The notes beneath the pieces were generated by a model. The model ran no database searches, was not told where the DNA came from, and saw only the letters and a list, made by a program, of their open reading frames with translations. From an uncultured Porphyromonadaceae bacterium (lineage in GTDB: Bacteria; Bacteroidota; Bacteroidia; Bacteroidales; Muribaculaceae), in NCBI GenBank assembly GCA_947575235.1, contig CANPMT010000003.1, positions 1 to 64,000 of the forward strand: 64,000 nucleotides of DNA, written 5' to 3'. The position numbers and the translations under genes were made by a program. Position 1 is the stretch's first letter; each line of letters opens with the position of its first letter. Shown here piece by piece: positions 59,686-64,000 of this stretch.

Positions 59686-62079
59686 TCACTCAAAGAAGCT
59701 GTCGGTCACTTCCTCCTCCTCGACTGTGCCGTTGCCTACGTATACCTCGCCGCCGCAAGCGGAGAAGTCGGCCGGGAATTCAAACTTGGCGTCCTGCTTG
59801 TAGGGGAGGGAGCGGTCGGCGTAGACCTTCTGCATGTATATGCCATAGATAGGCAACGCTGCACGTGCTCCCTGGCCGAGAGCCATGGTGTTGAAGTGGA
59901 TGTAGCGCTCCTCGCCACCTACCCAAACGCCTGTCACCAGGTCGGGGGTGAAGCCCATGAACCAGGAGTCTGAGTTGGAGTTGGTCGTACCGGTCTTGCC
60001 ACCCATCTGGGCTGTGATACCGAAACGGCTGCGGAGACTCGCCGCCGTACCGCTGTCTACCACATTGAGCAGAATCGAGAGAATCTTGTAGTAGGCATCC
60101 TCGCTTGTCACCTCACTGCGGTGGGGCGTGGCCGAGTAGATGAGGTTACCCTGGTTATCCTCGATGCGGGTCACGAATACCGGGTCAACACGCATACCCT
60201 TGTTGGCGAAAGTGGTATAGGCCGACACCATCTCCTTGACGGGGACGTCAACCGTTCCCAAAGCGAGCGGTAGAGTGGCGTCGATATGGCCCGTGACACC
60301 GAACATTCTCATCTTGTTGGCAAGGTTTTTCGCTCCAAGTTCATTTACAAGACGGGCGGAAATCCAGTTGTTGGAGTTGGTGAGAGCCCAGCGTAGGTCT
60401 ACCATCTCCCCGATACGGGCTGAGCCGGAGTTACGGGGCGACCAGTTGCCGAAGGTAGGCTGCGAGTTGAGGAACTGCGAGCAGGGGGTATAATCCTGTT
60501 CCATGGCCAGTGTGTAGAGGAAAGGCTTGGCCGTAGAACCGATCTGGCGCTTTCCGCGCGACACCATGTCATACTGGAAGAAGTTGAAGTCGGGACCGCC
60601 GACATAAGCCTTCACATAACCGTTGTGGGGGTCCATACTCATAAGACCGGTGCGCAGGATTGACTTCATGTAAAGCAGAGAGTCGTAAGGGGTCATGGTG
60701 ACGGTCTTTGTGCCGGGACGGTATTTCCCGTTCTCCTTGACGTATGTGAAGATATCCATCTGGTAGGAATGATGGAAAGTCTTCTCGATCTCACTCTCCG
60801 GCACTCCGGCATTCTTGAGCACGCGCCATCTTTCGGTCTGCTTCATGGCGTTCTTGATGAGGTTCATCACTCCGGAACGGCTGAGCTCCGAGGTATTGGT
60901 GGTGTATGGGCCTGTGGGCTGCCCTTTCTTCTCATTGAAGAAAGCGGGCTGGAGGGTGCCGCCGAGATGCTGGTTTACAGCCTCTTCGGCATATTCCTGC
61001 ATACGCACGTCGATAGCGGTGTAGATTTTGAGACCGTCAGTATAAATGTTGTAATACGATCCGTCCGGTTTAGGGTTCTTGAGAATCCAGCCATACATCG
61101 GGTTATCCTCCCACTGGGTGGAATCAGTGTTATACTGACCCATGGAGAGTATGTAGGCCATTTCCGACTTATACTTTGAACGGTCGGGGCGAACCGGTTT
61201 CTTTGCATTCATGAGCATACGGATCTCCTCGCGCAGGTAAGGGGCACCCCCTTCGCGGTGGTCAACCTTGTGATAGTCAAGGCCGAGGGGGAGCTGTTTG
61301 AGCGAATCGGCTTCCTCACGTGAGATTTTTCCCGCCTTCACCATCTGGTCGATCACCACATTTCGGCGGTCGCGTGTACGTTCCGGGTGACGGAGGGGGT
61401 TGTAATAGCTCGGGTTCTTGAGCATGCCCACCAGCATGGCAGCCTCCTCAGCCTTAAGGTCGGCCGGCTGCTTGTTGAAATAGACATTGGCGGCAGTCTT
61501 TATGCCCACTGCGTTATTGAGGAAGTCGAAGCGGTTGAGATACATATTGATAATCTCCTGCTTGGTGTAGAAACGCTCGAGTTTGATGGCGATCATCCAC
61601 TCTATAGGTTTCTGCATGGCACGTTTCAGCATATTGCTTGACGGGCGGGAATAGAGCTGTTTTGCAAGCTGCTGTGTGATGGTAGAGCCACCACCCGACG
61701 ACTTGTCGCCCATAAGGAGGGTCTTGACGCCGGTGCGGCCGAGTGCAATGAAGTCAATGCCGGAATGGCTCATGAAACGTTCATCCTCGGTAGAGATGAG
61801 GGCGTCGATCACGTAAGGGGAGACAGTCTTATAGTCGGAATTGACACGATTGCCCGCTCCGGCGAAGTAACGGCCTAATTCAGTGGTGCCGTCAGAGGCG
61901 ATCACCACTGATGCGAGTTTATCGTGAGGGTCTTCCAGCTCCTCGATAGGGGGCATGTATCCGATTACACCATTGTAGATAAGGAGGAGGAAAAGGGCAA
62001 TTACTGCTCCCAGGCCCAGGAACGATATCCAGAGCCATTTCACTATGCTGCGGTTGCGGGCGAGTTTCTTATCGGTCAT
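59686..62079 (-). CDS. penicillin-binding protein 1A (bifunctional transglycosylase/transpeptidase)
   Basis: The 797-residue class A PBP has one N-terminal membrane helix (about 13-36), a GT51 glycosyltransferase domain (IDALISTEDERFMSHSGIDF, GGSTITQQLAKQLYSR, EWMIAIKLERFYTKQEIINM) and a transpeptidase domain with SxxK in QIGSTAKPFLYTLAME, SxN in LTNSNNW and KTG in MGGKTGTTNSNSDSWF. It polymerises and crosslinks peptidoglycan. The C-terminus is Glu-rich (NGTVEEEEVTDSFFE). The R-M operon begins right behind its stop. Confidence 0.94.
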   Translation of the reverse strand: MTDKKLARNRSIVKWLWISFLGLGAVIALFLLLIYNGVIGYMPPIEELEDPHDKLASVVIASDGTTELGRYFAGAGNRVNSDYKTVSPYVIDALISTEDERFMSHSGIDFIALGRTGVKTLLMGDKSSGGGSTITQQLAKQLYSRPSSNMLKRAMQKPIEWMIAIKLERFYTKQEIINMYLNRFDFLNNAVGIKTAANVYFNKQPADLKAEEAAMLVGMLKNPSYYNPLRHPERTRDRRNVVIDQMVKAGKISREEADSLKQLPLGLDYHKVDHREGGAPYLREEIRMLMNAKKPVRPDRSKYKSEMAYILSMGQYNTDSTQWEDNPMYGWILKNPKPDGSYYNIYTDGLKIYTAIDVRMQEYAEEAVNQHLGGTLQPAFFNEKKGQPTGPYTTNTSELSRSGVMNLIKNAMKQTERWRVLKNAGVPESEIEKTFHHSYQMDIFTYVKENGKYRPGTKTVTMTPYDSLLYMKSILRTGLMSMDPHNGYVKAYVGGPDFNFFQYDMVSRGKRQIGSTAKPFLYTLAMEQDYTPCSQFLNSQPTFGNWSPRNSGSARIGEMVDLRWALTNSNNWISARLVNELGAKNLANKMRMFGVTGHIDATLPLALGTVDVPVKEMVSAYTTFANKGMRVDPVFVTRIEDNQGNLIYSATPHRSEVTSEDAYYKILSILLNVVDSGTAASLRSRFGITAQMGGKTGTTNSNSDSWFMGFTPDLVTGVWVGGEERYIHFNTMALGQGARAALPIYGIYMQKVYADRSLPYKQDAKFEFPADFSACGGEVYVGNGTVEEEEVTDSFFE

Positions 62080-62100
62080 TTTCTTAATTTATTTCAGATG

Positions 62101-62108
62101 CAAAATTA
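62101..62108 (-). promoter_or_regulatory. -7 box of PBP1A gene
   Basis: TAATTTTG on the minus strand, 21 nt before the ATG at 62079. No TTTG at -33. Confidence 0.5.
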
Positions 62109-62169
62109 CAAAAAAATCCCGAAAAGACCTACAGGTAACGCCCGGTTACAGCGTGGCAGGTGTGAAATA

Positions 62170-62772
62170 CTACAATTTTATGTCGGAGAGGTCAACTATC
62201 TTGTTGACAATGGCATAAATTGTGAGGCCTGTGGCAGAGTGTATCTCCAGTTTGCGGGCAATGTTGCGACGGTGGGTTATGACGGTATGTATTGAGATGA
62301 AAAGCTTGTCGGCGATTTCCTGATTTGTCATACCCTTCACAACAAGCGAGATAATCTCCTTCTCGCGCTGCGAGAGATTCTCTTTCTCATCTCCCTGTTC
62401 CTTGGAGAGGGTGCAGAGTGCCTTCACCTTGTTGCCGATAGTCTCGAGGTCGTCGATCACAGAGATGACATCCTCATAGAGTGCGGCTGCCTGCTTGTTG
62501 AGTTTACCCACCTCGATGGCAAGTATTTTCAGTTCCGCCTCGCCGACTTCGGCGCGCAGCTGCACGGGGTTGAAGAGGCCTCCGAAGGTAGGGTTTACGA
62601 GAATAAGGTCAGGGAGGCTGGCCTTCACACAGGTGATCAGGTCGTCGGGGTTCTTGACTTCCAGGATATTGGCTTGTATGCCGGGGATTCTGCGCAGGCA
62701 CTGTGAAAAACCGGCGGAAAGAACGGGAGAGGTCTCGGCGATGATAATATTGACTTTTTCTTCGCGTGACAT
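62170..62772 (-). CDS. LuxR-type regulator with degenerate receiver domain
   Basis: The 200-residue protein ends in a normal LuxR helix-turn-helix (about 133-190: LSQREKEIISLVVKGMTNQE, IADKLFISIHTVITHRRNIA). The N-terminal ~115 residues look like a receiver fold (VNIIIAETSPVLSAGF ... LPDLILVNPTFGG), but the acidic pocket is lost: Glu13-Thr14 instead of Asp-Asp, and Asn60 where the phosphorylated Asp should be. It is thus probably not phosphorylated and may sense something else or act constitutively. The hemerythrin-like gene lies 4 nt upstream in the same operon, suggesting a response to oxygen or nitric oxide. Confidence 0.8.
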   Translation of the reverse strand: MSREEKVNIIIAETSPVLSAGFSQCLRRIPGIQANILEVKNPDDLITCVKASLPDLILVNPTFGGLFNPVQLRAEVGEAELKILAIEVGKLNKQAAALYEDVISVIDDLETIGNKVKALCTLSKEQGDEKENLSQREKEIISLVVKGMTNQEIADKLFISIHTVITHRRNIARKLEIHSATGLTIYAIVNKIVDLSDIKL

Positions 62773-62776
62773 GATG

Positions 62777-63490
62777 TTATCGGTCGTGTTCCGTTATCAA
62801 TCTTTCTTTCTCTCTTTTCTCGAGGCGCATGATCGCGGGCACGAGAAGACAGTCCTCGACGTGGCAATGGCTTTCGAGTTCCTCCTCGCATCGGTAGATG
62901 TCGTAGAGGGCGGCGTTGAGCAGGTTAATGTTGGCGTCGGTGGGGCAGTATTTTATGATGATGCTTTTCAGCTCCTTAAGCTTGGAGCCCACCTGGTCGT
63001 GGTGGTCGCTGTAGGTTGTTATTTTATAATTCTCGACCGATTCGCCTGAGAGGAGGGCCGATACGTAGGCGAATACAGTCTCATCCTCATAGTTCATATG
63101 TGTTGTGACCTCCTTGACATACTCGTCGAAGAGTTTCAGTATAAGGAACGAAACGTCGGAAGTGCGCAGCTGTATGCTGTCGAGCAGTTTGCGGCGTATG
63201 GCCGGTAGGCAGTATTCCAGGAAATAAACATGGCTCTGGCGGAGAAACTGCAGCAGGGCCTGCACGGAGATTTCGGCCGAGGAGTCGAAATTGTTATACC
63301 CGTTGACAATGAAATTCACCACGGCGAGGAAGGAGTCGCAGTCAACGCCGGAGTCTTGGCAGACCTCGGCCACGGTTTTGTCGCTGAAGCCCATGGGTAT
63401 GCCGAACCGGCTCAGCACCTGTATGAGCTGGTAGTTGTCGGCAATGAGCGACACCATCTTGTCGGTAGGGTGATATTTACGTTCAATCAT
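62777..63490 (-). CDS. hemerythrin-like diiron protein (Ric/YtfE-like)
   Basis: The 237-residue protein begins with a ScdA_N/DUF1858-like region (KMVSLIADNYQLIQVLSRFG, KTVAEVCQDSGVDCDSFLAV) and continues with a hemerythrin-type four-helix bundle. Ligands are visible as HVYFLEYCLP, THMNYEDETVFAYV, YSDHHDQVGSKLKEL and LESHCHVEDCLLVPAIMRLE. This layout is that of Ric/YtfE/ScdA di-iron proteins that repair iron-sulfur clusters after nitric oxide or oxidative damage. It shares an operon with the LuxR-type regulator. A promoter lies at 63665-63696. Confidence 0.82.
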   Translation of the reverse strand: MIERKYHPTDKMVSLIADNYQLIQVLSRFGIPMGFSDKTVAEVCQDSGVDCDSFLAVVNFIVNGYNNFDSSAEISVQALLQFLRQSHVYFLEYCLPAIRRKLLDSIQLRTSDVSFLILKLFDEYVKEVTTHMNYEDETVFAYVSALLSGESVENYKITTYSDHHDQVGSKLKELKSIIIKYCPTDANINLLNAALYDIYRCEEELESHCHVEDCLLVPAIMRLEKREKERLITEHDR

Positions 63491-63660
63491 CTGTTTTTGG
63501 GTTTTATGTAAGGGTTAGAAATGGCTATGTGGCGCAAGTCCGCAGACTGCGCCACTAAGAATCTTCATTATGGATCCGACAGACCGAAGCCATAGCCAAA
63601 CTAACTCTAATAACTCTAATAACTAATAACTAAAAAGCTGCTTGATCGTCTACTTTTACG
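63491..63660 (-). other. long leader of hemerythrin gene with TTATTAG repeats
   Basis: The ~170-nt leader contains CTAATAACT-type units repeated four times at about 63600-63632 (plus-strand reading). The rubrerythrin leader near 27590 carries a similar TTATTAGTTATTAG run. No terminator or riboswitch is recognised. Confidence 0.35.
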
Positions 63661-63664
63661 GTTG

Positions 63665-63696
63665 CAAAGTTACAACGAAAAACCATCCCCCGCAAT
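63665..63696 (-). promoter_or_regulatory. promoter of hemerythrin/LuxR operon
   Basis: On the minus strand ATTG (63696-63693), 20 nt, TAACTTTG (63672-63665). Confidence 0.65.
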
Positions 63697-63759
63697 CCCT
63701 ATTAGTAGGTATATTGCAGGGGAGTGTGTTTCTGTTCATGATTTGTAAGCGGGGAGTGT

Positions 63760-64000
63760 TCAGGATTTCTTGACTGAGAATCCGAATTTCCCGATTATCT
63801 CTCCCAAAGAGAAGTATTGTCCGTGGGAGTAGGCGAGGAGGTTTGCCTGCTCGAGATTGAAGCGGCCGGTATCGGGGTCGAGGTAGCGGCTGTCGGCTCT
63901 TACGTTCACCACTTCGGATATGAACATGTCGTGAGTGCCGAGATGAGTCACAGATTTCACGCGGCATTCAATGCTGAGTGGGGATTGTTCAATCGTTGGT
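63760..64000 (-). CDS. flavin reductase family protein, partial (5' end outside window)
   Basis: The frame is open to the right edge and ends at 63760. The visible 79 residues (TIEQSPLSIECRVKSVTHLG, THDMFISEVVNVRADSRYLD, then FNLEQANLLAYSHGQYFSLG) match the C-terminal part of Bacteroidota flavin reductase-like (flavoredoxin-type) proteins, with the typical S-P-[LF]-x-[IL]-E-C-x-V and GxHDMF motifs. These bind FMN and reduce it or pass electrons. The FMN-binding N-terminal half lies outside the window. Confidence 0.8.
   Translation of the reverse strand, partial: PTIEQSPLSIECRVKSVTHLGTHDMFISEVVNVRADSRYLDPDTGRFNLEQANLLAYSHGQYFSLGEIIGKFGFSVKKS

Overview
The window looks like a chromosomal segment of a gut Bacteroidales bacterium, most likely of the Muribaculaceae type. 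Evidence: many intergenic regions carry the Bacteroidota promoter (TTTG or TTG, 19-21 nt, TAnnTTTG); two exported proteins end in type A (por/T9SS-like) sorting tails; a GLPGLI protein is paired with a TonB-receptor-like barrel; Rho carries the long disordered insert known from Bacteroides; and meso-diaminopimelate dehydrogenase and type B L31 are present. I cannot name the species from the sequence.

Layout. 1-4.2 kb: surface proteins (a partial DUF3298 lipoprotein, a tail-fibre-like coiled-coil protein with its sorting-domain partner, a DUF4234 membrane protein), a candidate ~200-nt non-coding RNA and a small DNA-binding protein. 4.2-9.9 kb: a GLPGLI/outer-membrane barrel operon facing a histidine kinase/OmpR-type regulator, with four in-phase 11-bp repeats between them that look like the regulator's binding site. 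9.9-20.8 kb: a lower-GC, decaying accessory region. It holds an AAA ATPase/TOPRIM-like pair, a RhuM-like protein, a Schlafen/AlbA-type ATPase gene broken by a deletion, four other gene remnants, a 38-bp palindrome-bearing direct repeat, a TonB-type barrel, an ECF sigma factor with a membrane partner, and a radical SAM enzyme coupled to a Cys-motif membrane-anchored protein.

20.9-39 kb is mostly compact core genome: an acetyltransferase with a tiny leader ORF; a five-gene rho operon (rho, ybaK, aroC, a YhcC-type radical SAM gene, a TlpA-like thioredoxin); rubrerythrin; tilS; a six-gene operon for a MacAB/TolC-type efflux system with its own LytS/LytTR pair; ruvX; a GH43 enzyme; rpmE2. A second ATPase/nuclease pair (RloA/RloB-like) follows. 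39-51 kb: a large secreted protein, three late cobalamin genes (cobQ, cobD, cbiB), a TRIC-like channel, an AspT-type transporter, ddh, ettA and def. 51-59.7 kb: a type I restriction-modification operon (M, YhcG-type nuclease, S, R) whose M gene has an in-frame TGA, and whose S gene carries clusters of perfect palindromes inside its coding sequence. 59.7-64 kb: penicillin-binding protein 1A, a LuxR-type regulator with a degenerate receiver, a hemerythrin-like diiron protein and a partial flavin reductase.

The parts most worth a second look are the two ATPase/TOPRIM pairs, the radical SAM/Cys-protein pair, the candidate ncRNA, the 11-bp repeat array, the 38-bp repeat bounding the broken ATPase gene, and the interrupted hsdM with its palindrome-rich hsdS. 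No tRNA, rRNA, CRISPR array or intact transposase was seen.
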